From: Geodermatophilus amargosae
GTDB taxonomy: Bacteria > Actinomycetota > Actinomycetes > Mycobacteriales > Geodermatophilaceae
Direction of reading: 5' to 3'
Length of the DNA stretch: 64,000 bases
Assembly (NCBI RefSeq): GCF_900116515.1
Contig: NZ_FPBA01000012.1
Span: forward strand, 101,993-165,992
Both the position numbers and the translations under genes were made by a program. Below, in pieces: positions 1 to 9,403 of the stretch (position 1 is its first letter; every line of letters begins with the position of its first letter). The notes under the pieces were generated by a model. The model made no database searches. It saw only the letters and a program-made list of their open reading frames with translations, and was not told the DNA's origin.

Positions 1-1
1 T

Positions 2-235
2 CCGCACAACACCAGCGGAGATCTGCGGAAGGCGTTCGATCGCGCCGACTTCGACTGGGTCACCTCGCACGTGTTTCGCAAGACGGTGGCGACCCGGCTC
101 GACGAGGCGGGGCTGTCCGCCCGCCAGATCGCCGACCACCTGGGACACAACCGGCCGAGCCTGACCCAGGATGTCTACATGGGCCGGGGGCTGCCGAGCC
201 CGCAGGCGGCAGCGGCGCTTCAGCGGCTCCGATAG
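2..235 (+). CDS. tyrosine recombinase/phage integrase, C-terminal fragment
   Basis: Partial gene; the 5' part lies outside the window, leaving 77 codons ending in TAG. The fragment has the C-terminal catalytic boxes of the tyrosine recombinase family: an H-x-x-R box (SHVFRKTVATRL), the LGH box (IADHLGHN) and the nucleophile tyrosine in DVYMGR. These residues cut and rejoin DNA at attachment sites. It points rightward at a tRNA-Asn gene about 0.8 kb away whose 3' end faces it, a common layout for an element integrated into a tRNA. It may be intact upstream or a remnant; this cannot be told here. Confidence 0.85.
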   Translation, partial: PHNTSGDLRKAFDRADFDWVTSHVFRKTVATRLDEAGLSARQIADHLGHNRPSLTQDVYMGRGLPSPQAAAALQRLR

Positions 236-288
236 GGGAACAGCGACCGGCGAGAGGCAGAGGAGTCTGTGCGTCGGCAGGGCGCGGC

Positions 289-510
289 TCAGGGCGACGT
301 GAGCACCGTGGCGGTCCAGGTGAACCAGGGCCGGCCCAGCTCGTCGGTGGTGATCTCGGGGCCGGTCACGGCCAGCGTCGACCAGTCCGGCAGCCCCAGA
401 TCTCCGGCGTCGAGCACTCGGTGGCGGAGCGCTGCCCGCAGTCCCGCGGTCGCCCGGCCGAGGTTGTCGTAGGGCAGCGACGTCGACGCCTGGTAGGCCA
501 CGGTGCACAT
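289..510 (-). CDS. small hypothetical protein, paralogue of the 63.4-kb gene
   Basis: About 73 residues, function unknown. A longer open frame starts at 549, but ATG at 510 is preferred because AGGGA lies about 5 bases upstream and because its length to the RATAGLRAAL block then matches the paralogue at 63448. The two proteins share RATAGLRAAL, PDWSTL and VTGP blocks, so the homology is visible directly. No signal peptide, membrane helix or catalytic motif is apparent. It sits between the integrase end and a tRNA-Asn, so it may belong to an integrated element. Confidence 0.6.
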   Translation of the reverse strand: MCTVAYQASTSLPYDNLGRATAGLRAALRHRVLDAGDLGLPDWSTLAVTGPEITTDELGRPWFTWTATVLTSP

Positions 511-613
511 CGTCCCTAAACCGCCGCACGCTCGGCACAGTTCGGTCACGTGCTGTCACACCAGGGGGTCGGTGCGCGTGGCTCGCCGGCGCCGGCGGGC
601 TACACCCGTCCGC

Positions 614-841
614 GTGACCGTCCCAATCCGCCTACTGGACGAGCGCCGCTTCGACCCGCCCCGCGACGTCGAGGTGCACAACGACGGCCGGTGGTGGTCC
701 GGCCACCAGACGGCGTGGCGTCTGTGCGACGACGGATTCGGCTGGCGTGCCGCGGTCACCTGGCGGCAGCTGCACGACTACGGCTGGGGCCGGCACCTCA
801 CGAGCGTGCCGCCGGACCGTGTCCGCATCAGGACGCGCTGA
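614..841 (+). CDS. small hypothetical protein rich in W, D and R
   Basis: About 75 residues from GTG at 614. The open frame extends further upstream, but that part is arginine-rich and looks like noise. The protein has five tryptophans and a pattern of alternating charged and aromatic residues (DGRWWSGHQTAWRLCDDG, then a VPPDRVR ending) that suggests a small beta-rich domain. No catalytic motif is recognised. It is probably a genuine small actinobacterial protein of unknown role; the alternative is a chance open frame. Confidence 0.5.
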   Translation: MTVPIRLLDERRFDPPRDVEVHNDGRWWSGHQTAWRLCDDGFGWRAAVTWRQLHDYGWGRHLTSVPPDRVRIRTR

Positions 842-1037
842 GGCGCTGCCACCCGCGTCCACGTGGCGAGCAGGTCGGCCGCCCCGACGTCGGCAGGCCG
901 GGCTATCCACCGGGGCGACGACGTGGTCCCGGCAGAGATGACCGTCAACGGCACCGGCGGCCGGCTCGTTTGTTGGTCGTAAGTTGGTCGCGGACCCGGG
1001 CTGAGGAAGCCCTGCACGCCGCTGACCTGCGGTGTTG

Positions 1038-1110
1038 CTCCCCCGATTGGACTCGAACCAATAACCCTGCGATTAACAGTCGCATGCTCTGCCAATTGAG
1101 CTACGGGGGA
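1038..1110 (-). tRNA. tRNA-Asn (anticodon GTT)
   Basis: The minus strand folds as a 73-nt tRNA: acceptor TCCCCCG pairs with CGGGGGA, the anticodon loop is CTGTTAA with anticodon GTT, and the T loop is GGTTCGAGTCC. The discriminator is G and no CCA is encoded. The 3' end faces left, toward the integrase fragment, making it a candidate attachment site. Confidence 0.95.
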
Positions 1111-1249
1111 CGGGCGGGCGGGGCCCGCGCACCCGACGAGAGTACCGCACGCCTCCCGACGGCCCGCGCAGGCTCCTCCCATCGCGGACGGTCGCGTCCG
1201 CCCGTAGCGTGATCACCTGGTCGTTCTCGTCTCGAACACGGAGGTCCTC

Positions 1250-1564
1250 GTGGCCAAGTTCTCCTTCCTCCTCGGCTTCGGCGCCGGCTACGTGCTCGGC
1301 GCACGGGCCGGCCGTGAGCGCTACGAGCAGATCCGCGGCCTGTGGTCCGACGCCAAGGACAACCCGCAGCTGCAGGGCCTGGCCGGCATGGCGCAGGCCC
1401 GCGCCGACGACGTCGTCAGCTCGGTGAAGTCGAAGATGGGCCGCGACACCGGCTCGGACGTCGCGTCGGCCCGCAGCACCGGCACGACAACGATGCCGCC
1501 GGTCACCACCACCGACTCCCCCGACCTCACCGCACTGCCCGTCGACCCGCCGCCGATGGGCTGA
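1250..1564 (+). CDS. YtxH-like small membrane-associated protein
   Basis: 104 residues from GTG, with GGAGG about 7 bases upstream. Residues 4-20 form a short glycine-rich hydrophobic segment (FLLGFGAGYVLGA), followed by a basic ARAGRERYEQI stretch and a predicted helix, then a Thr/Pro-rich tail. This matches the general form of YtxH-type proteins: one N-terminal membrane segment and a helical cytoplasmic part, biochemical role unknown. It lies alone between the tRNA-Asn and the dnaG cluster, converging on the next gene. Confidence 0.6.
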   Translation: MAKFSFLLGFGAGYVLGARAGRERYEQIRGLWSDAKDNPQLQGLAGMAQARADDVVSSVKSKMGRDTGSDVASARSTGTTTMPPVTTTDSPDLTALPVDPPPMG

Positions 1565-1568
1565 GCGC

Positions 1569-2150
1569 TCAGTCCGGCTGGTCCGCCGCAACCGCCTCGG
1601 CGAGCTTGCGGCGGGCCACCTCGCGCGCCTCCGGGTCGGTGCGGTCGGCGTCGTCGTCGAACACGACGGTCCACTCGCGCACCGCCTGACCGGGCACCCG
1701 CCGGGCCACCAGCACCACCCCTCCCCCGCCGGGCAGCGGTGAGCGACGGCTGGCGACGACGGTCTGGTCGACCCGGCGGCGCACCACGGCGGGCAGGTCG
1801 CCGGCGTCGCTGAGCGCGTGGCGCTCGGCGGGCTCGCGGGCCTGTACGCCGGGCTCGACCTCGGTGAGCGCGCTGACGGTGAAGGTGCCACCGCCGTCCT
1901 TGGTGGCCGACCACCGGGCCGACCCCACCTCGTGCCAGGCCAGCACACCGACGTCCGCGGCCCGATCGAGCGGCAGGTCCTCCGGGACGACGCGCAGCCC
2001 GCGACTGGTGGCCACCAGCCAGCCCTGCCCGCGGACCAGCACACCCCATGCCAGCACCCGCTCGTCCGGGTCGGGCGAGGCGTGCACGACCGCGCGCACC
2101 GGCTCCGGCGGGCGGCTGAACCGGCGGCGCAGCACCGACGCGACGTTCAC
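1569..2150 (-). CDS. conserved hypothetical protein downstream of dnaG
   Basis: 193 residues. Its ATG overlaps the dnaG stop by 4 bases, so the two are translationally coupled. The protein alternates beta-type stretches (VLAWGVLVRGQGWLVATSRGL) with an acidic/basic C-terminal helix and lacks a signal peptide or membrane helix. The N-terminal half, with ERVLAWGVL and ATSRGLRVV, resembles actinobacterial proteins with a PH-like beta barrel, but this is a weak guess. Function unknown. Confidence 0.6.
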   Translation of the reverse strand: MNVASVLRRRFSRPPEPVRAVVHASPDPDERVLAWGVLVRGQGWLVATSRGLRVVPEDLPLDRAADVGVLAWHEVGSARWSATKDGGGTFTVSALTEVEPGVQAREPAERHALSDAGDLPAVVRRRVDQTVVASRRSPLPGGGGVVLVARRVPGQAVREWTVVFDDDADRTDPEAREVARRKLAEAVAADQPD

Positions 2151-4024
2151 GCCAGCCCGCCGATGGCCCGCTGCCGTAGTGAGATGGCCTCCTGCTCCAG
2201 CGCCATGAGGCGGCCGAAGGCGCGCATGTACTCGTCACCCTGCTCGACGGGGTTCATCCGCTGCAGCCTGCCCTTGAGCGCGGTGACCTGGCGGACGGTG
2301 GCCATCTCCTGCAGCCGGGCCAGCACCGCCGAGACGTAGCCGGCGTCGGCGTCGCCGACCGACCGCAGCGGCTCGACGGCGAGCGCGGTGAGCTGGGCGC
2401 GGGCGGTCTCGCGGTCGCAGTGCGCGGCCACCTCGTCCAGCCACGCCGGCCCGGTGACCTGCGCGGCCGCCGCTCCCCCGGCCTGCGCCACGGCAGCGGC
2501 GACGGCGGCGTAGTCGGGGTCGGTGTAGGCCTCAGGCGCGATCGCGTCGAACGACGGTCCGGCGATCTCGGGCACCTGCAGCGCGGCCTTCACCGCCTCC
2601 CGCTCGACGGCGAGCGCGGCGTCGTCGGGGGTCCGCTGCGGGGCGCGCGGCCGCCGCGGCGCCGCGGTGTCCCCGCCGGTGATCCGGCGGACCCGCTCGA
2701 GCACCTCGCCCTCGTCGGTGTCGCCGATCAGCCCCGCCAGCCGGCGGGCGTAGGCCGGGCGCAGCGCGTGGTCCTTGACCTGGGCGAGCAGCGGCGCGGT
2801 CTTGTCCAGCGCGGCCACCCGGCCCTCGACGGTGTCCAGGTCGTACTCGGCCAGCGTCGTCCGCAGCACGAACTCGATCAGCGGGGTGCGCCGGGCCACC
2901 AGGTCGCGGACGGCGGCGTCGCCGTGCGCCTGGCGCAGCTCGCAGGGGTCGCGCCCGTCGGGCTCGACGGCCACGTAGGTCTGCGCGACGAAGCGCTGGT
3001 CCTCCTTGAACGTCTTCATCGCGGCGGCCTGCCCCGCGGCGTCGCCGTCGAAGGTGTAGACGACCTCCCCGCGGAACTCGTCCTGGTCCATGAGCAGCCG
3101 CCGCAGCACGCTGATGTGCTCGGGGCCGAACGCGGTGCCGCAGGAGGCCACCGCCGTCGTCACCCCGGCCAGGTGGCAGGCCATGACGTCGGTGTAGCCC
3201 TCGACGACGACGGCCTGGTGCTTCTTGGCGATGTCGCGCTTGGCCCGCTCGATGCCGTAGAGGACGGTGCTCTTCTTGTACAGCGGTGTCTCGGGGGTGT
3301 TGAGGTACTTCGGGCCCGGGTCGTCGTCCATGAGCTTGCGGGCGCCGAAGCCGATGACGTCGCCGGTGATGTCGCGGATGGGCCACGCCAGCCGGCGGTG
3401 GAAGCGGTCGATGAGCGTGCCGCGCGAGGACTCCTTGGCCAGGCCGGCCGTCACCAGCTCCTGCTGGCTGTAGCCCTTGGCGCGCAGGTGCCGGGTGAGC
3501 GCGTCCCAGCCGGCCGGGGCGAACCCGCAGCCGAAGTCGAGCGCGACCTGCCGGTCGAAACCGCGGTCGGCGAGGAACTGCCGGGCAGGCCCGGCCTCGG
3601 GGCTGCGCAGCTGCTCGGCGTAGAACTCGAACGCGGCGGTGTTGGCCGCGACCAGCCGCGCCCGCTGCCCGGCCTGCGCACGGTCGGGCGCCCCGGTGGG
3701 CCGGCCGCCGTCGTCCTCGTACTTGAGCTCGACGTTCGCGCGCGCCGCGAGCCGCTCCACCGCCTCCGTGAAGGACAGGTGGTCGATCTGCTGGACGAAG
3801 CCGATGACGTCACCGCCGGCTCCGCACCCGAAGCAGTGCCAGAGGTTGCGCGCCGGCGTGACGTGGAAGGACGGCGACTTCTCGTCGTGGAACGGGCACA
3901 GGCCCTTGAGGCTGCCGCCACCGGCGCGCTTGAGCTGCAGGTGCTCGCCGACGACCTCGTCGATCCGGCTGCGCTCGCGCACCAGCGCGATGTCCGCGGC
4001 TCGGATGCGTCCCCGGCCGGCCAT
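2147..4024 (-). CDS. dnaG: DNA primase DnaG
   Basis: 625 residues, normal for the family. Synthesises RNA primers on single-stranded DNA at the replication fork together with the DnaB helicase. Domains in order: a CHC2 zinc-binding domain (C43, H46, C64, C67 in [12 protein letters not shown] and [12 protein letters not shown]), the primase core with a TOPRIM fold ([11 protein letters not shown] and the acidic TFDGDAAG motif), and an alpha-helical C-terminal helicase-binding region. It heads a short leftward operon with the hypothetical gene at 1569. All key residues appear present. Confidence 0.97.
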   Translation of the reverse strand: MAGRGRIRAADIALVRERSRIDEVVGEHLQLKRAGGGSLKGLCPFHDEKSPSFHVTPARNLWHCFGCGAGGDVIGFVQQIDHLSFTEAVERLAARANVELKYEDDGGRPTGAPDRAQAGQRARLVAANTAAFEFYAEQLRSPEAGPARQFLADRGFDRQVALDFGCGFAPAGWDALTRHLRAKGYSQQELVTAGLAKESSRGTLIDRFHRRLAWPIRDITGDVIGFGARKLMDDDPGPKYLNTPETPLYKKSTVLYGIERAKRDIAKKHQAVVVEGYTDVMACHLAGVTTAVASCGTAFGPEHISVLRRLLMDQDEFRGEVVYTFDGDAAGQAAAMKTFKEDQRFVAQTYVAVEPDGRDPCELRQAHGDAAVRDLVARRTPLIEFVLRTTLAEYDLDTVEGRVAALDKTAPLLAQVKDHALRPAYARRLAGLIGDTDEGEVLERVRRITGGDTAAPRRPRAPQRTPDDAALAVEREAVKAALQVPEIAGPSFDAIAPEAYTDPDYAAVAAAVAQAGGAAAAQVTGPAWLDEVAAHCDRETARAQLTALAVEPLRSVGDADAGYVSAVLARLQEMATVRQVTALKGRLQRMNPVEQGDEYMRAFGRLMALEQEAISLRQRAIGGLA

Positions 4025-4126
4025 GGGCCCCCTCCGTCGTGCTGCTGCCGGGACGCCGGTGCGCGTCCCGCACCGATCATCCCCTCTCGGGACGCCGACA
4101 GCGGCAGCCGTCCCGCAGCTGTGGGC

Positions 4127-4642
4127 TCAGCTGCTCCCGCCGACGACCCCGCCGATCGCGACGGCGTGGACCACGCCGTACTGGCGGCGGTTGAGCACCA
4201 GCAGCAGCCAGAGCAGGAAGACCTGGGCGTCGAGCGGGACGTCGTCGCCCGCGGTCAGCGTGGGCCGCGGCGACCAGCCGCCGGTCGACCCGCCCTCGGC
4301 GACCGTGGTACCGCCCGTCGAGCAGCGGTGGGTGCCCTTCCACCAGGAGCTCACCTCGAGGTCGACCACCGTGCCCTCGAGGTCGGCGCGCCAGCTGCCC
4401 TTCCACATCGACGTCTGCACGGCGCGGAACCGGGCGGAGTCCCCGGGGTCGACCGCCCACCGGCCGACCAGCACGCCGCCCCTGCGCCGCTCGAGGACCC
4501 ACTCGCGGTCCCCGACGACCGCGACCGAGCCCTCCTTCCAGAAGTCCGTGGAGCGCAGCAGCGCCACCGGCTCGCCGTCGCGCAGCACGGGGACCTCCCC
4601 CGTGCCCGCGCCGGCCTCACCGGCACTCCCCAGCTCCAGCAC
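4127..4642 (-). CDS. hypothetical protein between ydcF-like gene and dnaG
   Basis: About 171 residues from GTG at 4642, chosen because GGGAGG lies 6 bases upstream and because longer versions would overlap the upstream gene. Residues 15-110 alternate beta strands with repeated tryptophans ([31 protein letters not shown]). The last 40 residues include a hydrophobic segment ([17 protein letters not shown]) that could anchor it in the membrane. The pattern loosely recalls the tubby-like/LURP-one barrel, but that is speculation. Function unknown. Confidence 0.6.
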   Translation of the reverse strand: MLELGSAGEAGAGTGEVPVLRDGEPVALLRSTDFWKEGSVAVVGDREWVLERRRGGVLVGRWAVDPGDSARFRAVQTSMWKGSWRADLEGTVVDLEVSSWWKGTHRCSTGGTTVAEGGSTGGWSPRPTLTAGDDVPLDAQVFLLWLLLVLNRRQYGVVHAVAIGGVVGGSS

Positions 4643-4659
4643 CCGCGCCTCCCGTGGAC

Positions 4660-5286
4660 TCAGCCGATGCCCGGCGCGACGACGACGCTCTCCCCGGTCA
4701 CGCGGTAGAGCAGGTAGGCGGCGGTCTCCCTCAGGATGTACCGGAACTGCGTGTTGCGCGTCTGGACGGCGGGGCCCTGCCGCGTGGGCGAGCTCTCCGC
4801 GGAGATGCCGGCGTCCTCGGCCATCCGCTCGGCGCGCATGGCGTGCCAGGGGTCGGTGACGACGACGGCGCCGGACCACCCGCGCTCGCCGAACGCGGCG
4901 CCGACCGCGCGCATGCTCTCCAGCGTGTCCACGCCCTCGGGCACCGCGAGCAGCGACTCCCCGGGGACGCCGGCGTCCATCAGGTAGTCGCGCCCGGCCT
5001 CGGCCTCGGTGAACTGGTCACCGGCGGCCTTGCCGCCCACGGTGACGACGACCGGCGCGACGCCGTCCTCCCACAGCGACAGGGCGTGCTCGAGCCGCGC
5101 GGCGAAGATCGACGAGGGGACGCCGTTGTACTGCGCCGAGCCGAGCACGACGATCGCGTCGGACTGCGGCCGGGAGTCCTGCCGCGCGGTCCACCAGATC
5201 GCGGCCGCCGTCGAGGCGACGAGCAGCAGGGCGGCGAGCACGAGGGCGCCGAACACCCGCGATACCAGCGCCCCGACCCGCGTCAC
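4660..5286 (-). CDS. YdcF/SanA-like DUF218 membrane protein
   Basis: 208 residues. One N-terminal transmembrane helix (about residues 8-32) is followed by a DUF218 domain: [29 protein letters not shown], a D/E pair near 120 (VDTLESM) and [17 protein letters not shown]. The family is Rossmann-like and has been linked to cell envelope and vancomycin-tolerance phenotypes in enterobacteria; the substrate is not established. It lies just upstream of the hypothetical gene at 4127, probably in one operon. Confidence 0.8.
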   Translation of the reverse strand: MTRVGALVSRVFGALVLAALLLVASTAAAIWWTARQDSRPQSDAIVVLGSAQYNGVPSSIFAARLEHALSLWEDGVAPVVVTVGGKAAGDQFTEAEAGRDYLMDAGVPGESLLAVPEGVDTLESMRAVGAAFGERGWSGAVVVTDPWHAMRAERMAEDAGISAESSPTRQGPAVQTRNTQFRYILRETAAYLLYRVTGESVVVAPGIG

Positions 5287-5375
5287 GGGTCATGGATAAC
5301 ACGCCGGTCCGCGACTCCCGTGGCAGCTGTGACGGGCGTGGCGCGCGGCGCCCGGGTCCCGGCGCGGACGTGGCG

Positions 5376-7161
5376 TCAGGACCCTGCGCGGTCCCCCCGG
5401 AGCGCCGCCATGCCCGCCTCGAGCCGGGCGCGGGCGGAGTCCCCGGGGGTGCCGGCGTCGGTGCGCACGTCCGGCCGCCGCACCCGGTCGGCGTGGGTGA
5501 GGACCCGGTGCACGCTGCGCAGGAGGTCGTCGGCCTCGGCCGACTCCGGGTCGATCGCGCCCTCGAGGTAGCGGACGACGGCGGGGGCCTCCACCGGCAC
5601 CGCGCCGAGCCACACCCGCCCGGTGGACCCGTCGATCGAGACGACGTCGCCCTCGGCCACCACCGTGCCGTCGGGCGCGGTGAACCGCTCCGCCACCGTG
5701 TCGACCTGCAGCTCCCCGGCGCCGCAGACGCAGGCCCTGCCCATCCCGCGGGCGACGACGGCGGCGTGCGAGGTCCTGCCGCCGCGGCTGGTGAGCACAC
5801 CGACGGCGGCGATCATCCCGGACAGGTCGTCGGGGTCCGTCTCCCGCCGGACGAGCACCACGCTCTCCCCGCGCCGGGCCCACTCGACGGCGGCCTCGGA
5901 GGAGAACACCGCCCTCCCGACCGCGGCGCCCGGTGAGGCGCCCGTGCCGCGCGTCAGCTCGGTGGCGTCCCCGCCGGGGGCGACGCGCGGGGTCATCAGC
6001 TGGGCGAGCTGGTCGCCGTTGACCCGCCGCACCGCCTCGTCCATGTCGATGAGGCCCTCGTCGACGAGCTGGGTGGCGATGACGAACGCCGCGGCCGCGG
6101 TGCGCGTGCCCACACGGGTCTGCAGCATCCACAGCCTGCCGCGCTCGACGGTGAACTCGACGTCGCACAGGTCGCGGTAGTGCGACTCCAGGCGGGCCAT
6201 CGTGGCCAGGAGCTGGTCGTAGGCGCCGCGGTCGATGCGCTCGAGCTCGGCCAGGGGCACGGTGTCGCGGATGCCGGCGACGACGTCCTCCCCCTGGGCG
6301 TCCTGCAGGTACTCGCCGTACACCCCCCCGCGCGCCGCTGCCCGGGTCGCGGGTGAACGCCACGCCGGCACCGGAGTCCGCGCCGAGGTTGCCGAACACC
6401 ATCGCGCAGACGGTGACCGCGGTGCCGGCGTCGTCGGGGATCCCCTCGTGGCGGCGGTAGAGGACCGCGCGGGGACTGTTCCAGGAGTCGAGGACGGCGT
6501 CGATCGCCCGGTCCAGCTGCTCGCGCGGGTCCTGCGGGAAGTCCCGGCCGGTGTGCTCGCGGACGACGTCCCCGAACCGGCCGACGACGGCGCGCAGCTG
6601 CTCGGCGTCGAGGTCGCCGCCCCGCTCGCGCCCGACCTCGTCGAGGACGGACTCGAACTGCTCGCCGTCGATGCCGAGCACCGTCCTGCCGAACACCTGG
6701 ACCAGCCGGCGGTAGCAGTCCCACGCGAAGCGGTCGCTGCCGGACCGGGCGGCCAGGCCCTGCACCGAGTCGTCGTTCAGGCCGACGTCGAGGACGGTCT
6801 CCATCATCCCGGGCATCGACGCGGCCGCCCCGGAGCGGACGGCGACCAGCAGCGGGTCCGCCGGGTCGCCGAGGGTCCTGCCCACCGCCTCCTCCAGTGC
6901 CGCCAGGTGCTCGGTCACCTGGCCGGCGAGGTCGGGCGGGGTGCTGCCGTGCTCGAGGTGGAAGCGGCAGGCGTCGGTGGTGATGGTGAACCCGGGCGGC
7001 ACCGGCAGCCCCAGGCGGGTCATCTCGGCGAGGTTCGCGCCCTTGCCGCCGAGCAGGTCCTGCTGGTGCCTGTCGCCCTGGCTGAGGTCGCGGACCCGGG
7101 TGGCCGTGCCCGCACCGCTGCCCACCGCGTCCCCGACGGGCGGGTGAGGGGTTCGCGACAC
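5376..7161 (-). pseudogene. ppdK: short pyruvate, phosphate dikinase, broken by +1 frameshift
   Basis: The family interconverts pyruvate, ATP and phosphate with PEP, AMP and pyrophosphate. Start GTG at 7161 has AGAGGA 6 bases upstream. Codons from 7161 to about 6330 encode the ATP-grasp domain (GGKGANLAEM, SGAAASMPGMMETVL, AFTRDPGSG); the protein then continues in another frame (VYGEYLQDAQGEDVVAGIR) to 5376, including the phosphohistidine site GGRTSHAAVVARGMG. The switch lies at a run of seven G (C on the plus strand, 6323-6329); six would restore the frame. Even repaired, the protein is about 594 residues and ends where the PEP/pyruvate-binding barrel should start. Short forms like this occur in actinobacteria, for example M. 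tuberculosis PpdK. Either a real frameshift or a base-calling error in the homopolymer. Confidence 0.8.
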
Positions 7162-7219
7162 CGCGGGTCCTCTCGGACGGGCCCGGTCCACCTCCGGCCG
7201 GGCCCGCCCATGGTGGCAG
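7155..7219 (-). repeat. leader repeat, copy 1 (upstream of ppdK)
   Basis: About 65 bases covering the start codon, RBS (AGAGGA) and upstream leader of ppdK. It matches 7594-7659 at roughly 80% identity with one single-base indel, and the two start codons align exactly. See the corresponding finding. Confidence 0.75.
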
Positions 7220-7240
7220 CCGGGTGCGACCCGGTGACCC

Positions 7241-7600
7241 TCAGGCGACGAGGACGAACCCGATGACGGCGAACAGCAGCGTCAGCACGCAGACGAGGAT
7301 GCCGACGTAGAGGCCGGTGCGGTTGACCGGTGAGGGCGGCGGCGGGACGTAGCGCGGGAACCCGCTGGCCAGTGCGCCGCGCTGGGACTGCGCGGCCTGC
7401 TGCGGCGTGGGCGTGTACTGCGGCTGCGGCGGCAGCTGCACCTGGCCCGGGAAGACGACCTGCGTGGGCGCGGCCGGCTGCGGCGCCGGGGCGCCCGCGG
7501 GCGCGACCCCGGCGGGGACGTACGGCGCGGCCGGGGCGTAGGACCCGGGCCGGGCGTAGGGCCCGGCAGGGGCGACGGGTGAGTGGGGCGGCTGCGACAA
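7241..7600 (-). CDS. Pro/Ala/Gln-rich protein with one C-terminal membrane helix
   Basis: About 119 residues from TTG at 7600, with AGAGGAA 6 bases upstream; a longer frame to 7651 lacks that support. The first 85 residues are low-complexity (SQPPHSPVAPAGPYARPGSY, then PQPQYTPTPQQ), followed by VNRTGLY and a single helix (VGILVCVLTLLFAVIGFVLV) at the very C-terminus, suggesting a tail-anchored inner membrane protein. Start codon and leader are shared with ppdK by duplication. Function unknown. Confidence 0.6.
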   Translation of the reverse strand: MSQPPHSPVAPAGPYARPGSYAPAAPYVPAGVAPAGAPAPQPAAPTQVVFPGQVQLPPQPQYTPTPQQAAQSQRGALASGFPRYVPPPPSPVNRTGLYVGILVCVLTLLFAVIGFVLVA

Positions 7601-7659
7601 CGCGGTTCCTCTCGAGCGGGCCCGGTGGACCTCCGACCGGGCGGCGCACATGGTGACAG
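7594..7659 (-). repeat. leader repeat, copy 2 (upstream of the 7.2-kb membrane protein)
   Basis: Second copy of the leader/RBS repeat described at 7155-7219. The TTG start of the small membrane protein sits where the GTG of ppdK sits in copy 1. Confidence 0.75.
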
Positions 7660-7693
7660 TCCGCCGCCGGGGTGAGAAGGGATCCGCTCGCGG

Positions 7694-8134
7694 TCAGCCG
7701 GAGGTGCCGCAGACCCTCGGGCCGTCCTCGAGCACCACGGTCAGCGTGGCCTCCTCGCCGTCGTCCCAGCGGACCCTGACCTCGCGGGAGTCCTGGTCCC
7801 CGAGCGTCCCGTCCTCGACGCCGACGACCTCGCCGGTGCCGGGGTGCTCGTACGCGGGCAGGATCTCGGCCACGTCGCCGGCGTCGCGCTCGGCCGTGCA
7901 CAGCAGGTCGCCGGCGGTCTCGGTGTCGCCGGCCTCGAGGGCGGCGAGGAAGACGCCGACCACCTCGCGGGCCTGCTCATCGCCGCCGCCCCTCACCAGG
8001 GGCAGGGCCACCACCATCGCGACGCCCAGCACCACGGTGCCGCCGAAGACGCCCAGGATCAGCCCGTTGCGGTTGCGGGGCGTCCCGGTGTGCAGGTCCT
8101 CGGGGCCCTCGTCGTACAGGTACGGACCGCTCAT
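7694..8134 (-). CDS. membrane-anchored protein with extracytoplasmic domain
   Basis: 146 residues; ATG at 8134 overlaps the dusB stop by 4 bases. The cytoplasmic N-terminus (MSGPYLYDEGPEDLHTG) is followed by one transmembrane helix (GLILGVFGGTVVLGVAMVVALPLV, about residues 25-48) and an about 95-residue domain with two cysteines (LLCTAERD and VCGTSG). The outer domain has the DUF4878/NTF2-like look (a helix with VGVFLAALEAGDTETAGDLLC, then strands) also seen in the proteins at 12072 and 13538. Function unknown. Confidence 0.65.
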   Translation of the reverse strand: MSGPYLYDEGPEDLHTGTPRNRNGLILGVFGGTVVLGVAMVVALPLVRGGGDEQAREVVGVFLAALEAGDTETAGDLLCTAERDAGDVAEILPAYEHPGTGEVVGVEDGTLGDQDSREVRVRWDDGEEATLTVVLEDGPRVCGTSG

Positions 8135-9285
8135 CCGCCGCTCGTCTCCAGCTCCGCGCCGGCCGGCGGACGGGGGTCGTCGCGGTCGTCGAGCCAGCCC
8201 TCGGGCAGCGCCACCGGCCGAGGGCTGCTCGTCCGCCCGCGCGGTCCGCCGAGGACCGCCGTCGGGTAGGGCTGGTCGGGGATGCGCCCGAGCAGGCCGG
8301 CCAGCTCGTCGAGCGAGCTCACCATCGCCAGGGCGCGGCGGACGTCGGAGCCCACCGAGAAGCCCTTGAGGTACCAGGCGACGTGCTTGCGGAAGTCGGT
8401 GCAGCCGTGCAGCTCGCCCTGCTCGGCCGACAGCAGCTGCGCGTGCCGGTACATGACGGCGGCGACCTCCCGCAGCGTCGGCAGGGCCCGGCGCGACTCC
8501 CCCGCGAAGGCGGCGGCGAGGTCGCCGAACAGCCACGGCCGACCCAGGCACCCGCGCCCGATGACGACGCCGGCGCACCCGGTCTCGCCCATCAGGCGCA
8601 GCGCGTCGTCGGCCTCCCAGACGTCGCCGTTGCCGAGCACCGGGATGTCGACGGTCTCGACCAGCCGGGCGATCGGGGCCCAGTCGGCTGTGCCGCTGTA
8701 GAGCTGGTCGGCGGTGCGCCCGTGCAGGGTGATCGCGGCGGCGCCCTCGTCCTGGGCGATCCGGCCGGCGTCGAGGTAGGTGACGTGGTCGGCGTCGATG
8801 CCGATGCGGGTCTTGACGGTGACCGGCACGTCGCCGGCGGCACGGACGGCGGCGCGCACGATGTCGCGGAACAGCACCCGCCGCCACGGCAGCGCCGACC
8901 CGCCGCCCTTGCGGGTCACCTTGGGCACCGGGCAGCCGAAGTTCAGGTCGACGTGCGCCGGGCGGGTGCCGGCGACCTCCTCGTCGACGAGCATCTCCAC
9001 CGCGCGGCCGACGGTGGCCGGGTCGACGCCGTAGAGCTGCACCGAGAAGCCGGCCGCCGCCTCCTCGGGCGTGGCCCGGATCATCCGCAGCGTCTTCTCG
9101 TTGCGCTCGACCAGCGCCCGCGTGGTGATCATCTCGCAGACGTAGAGGCCGGCGCCGAACTCGCGGCACAGTGTGCGGAACGCGGGGTTGGTGATCCCGG
9201 CCATGGGCGCGAGCACCACGGCGGGGTCCACGGTGAGCGGCCCGAGCTGCAGCGGGGCGACCGCCGGCGCCAGGGTGCTCGTCAC
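8131..9285 (-). CDS. dusB: tRNA dihydrouridine synthase
   Basis: 384 residues from GTG at 9285. An FMN-dependent enzyme reducing uridine to dihydrouridine in tRNA D loops. A TIM barrel starts with VVLAPMAGITNPAFRTLC (FMN phosphate binding), has the signature VDLNFGCPVPKVTRKGGGSAL with the catalytic cysteine, VTVKTRIG, ITLHGRTADQLYSG and the C-terminal IGRGCLGRPWLF FMN site, then a helical tRNA-binding domain. An open frame extends upstream to 9468, but the homologous start is at MTSTLAPAVAPLQLGPL. Coupled to the membrane protein at 7694. Confidence 0.95.
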   Translation of the reverse strand: MTSTLAPAVAPLQLGPLTVDPAVVLAPMAGITNPAFRTLCREFGAGLYVCEMITTRALVERNEKTLRMIRATPEEAAAGFSVQLYGVDPATVGRAVEMLVDEEVAGTRPAHVDLNFGCPVPKVTRKGGGSALPWRRVLFRDIVRAAVRAAGDVPVTVKTRIGIDADHVTYLDAGRIAQDEGAAAITLHGRTADQLYSGTADWAPIARLVETVDIPVLGNGDVWEADDALRLMGETGCAGVVIGRGCLGRPWLFGDLAAAFAGESRRALPTLREVAAVMYRHAQLLSAEQGELHGCTDFRKHVAWYLKGFSVGSDVRRALAMVSSLDELAGLLGRIPDQPYPTAVLGGPRGRTSSPRPVALPEGWLDDRDDPRPPAGAELETSGG

Positions 9286-9403
9286 GCCGTCCAGCGTAGG
9301 TGGCCGCGCCCGGTGGCCGGGGTCACCCGCAGGAGGGCCGCCTGCATGGACCCGCTCCTGCCTGGGCAGAGGGGGTCTCCGCCCACCGAGTCCAGGAGCG
9401 CGC

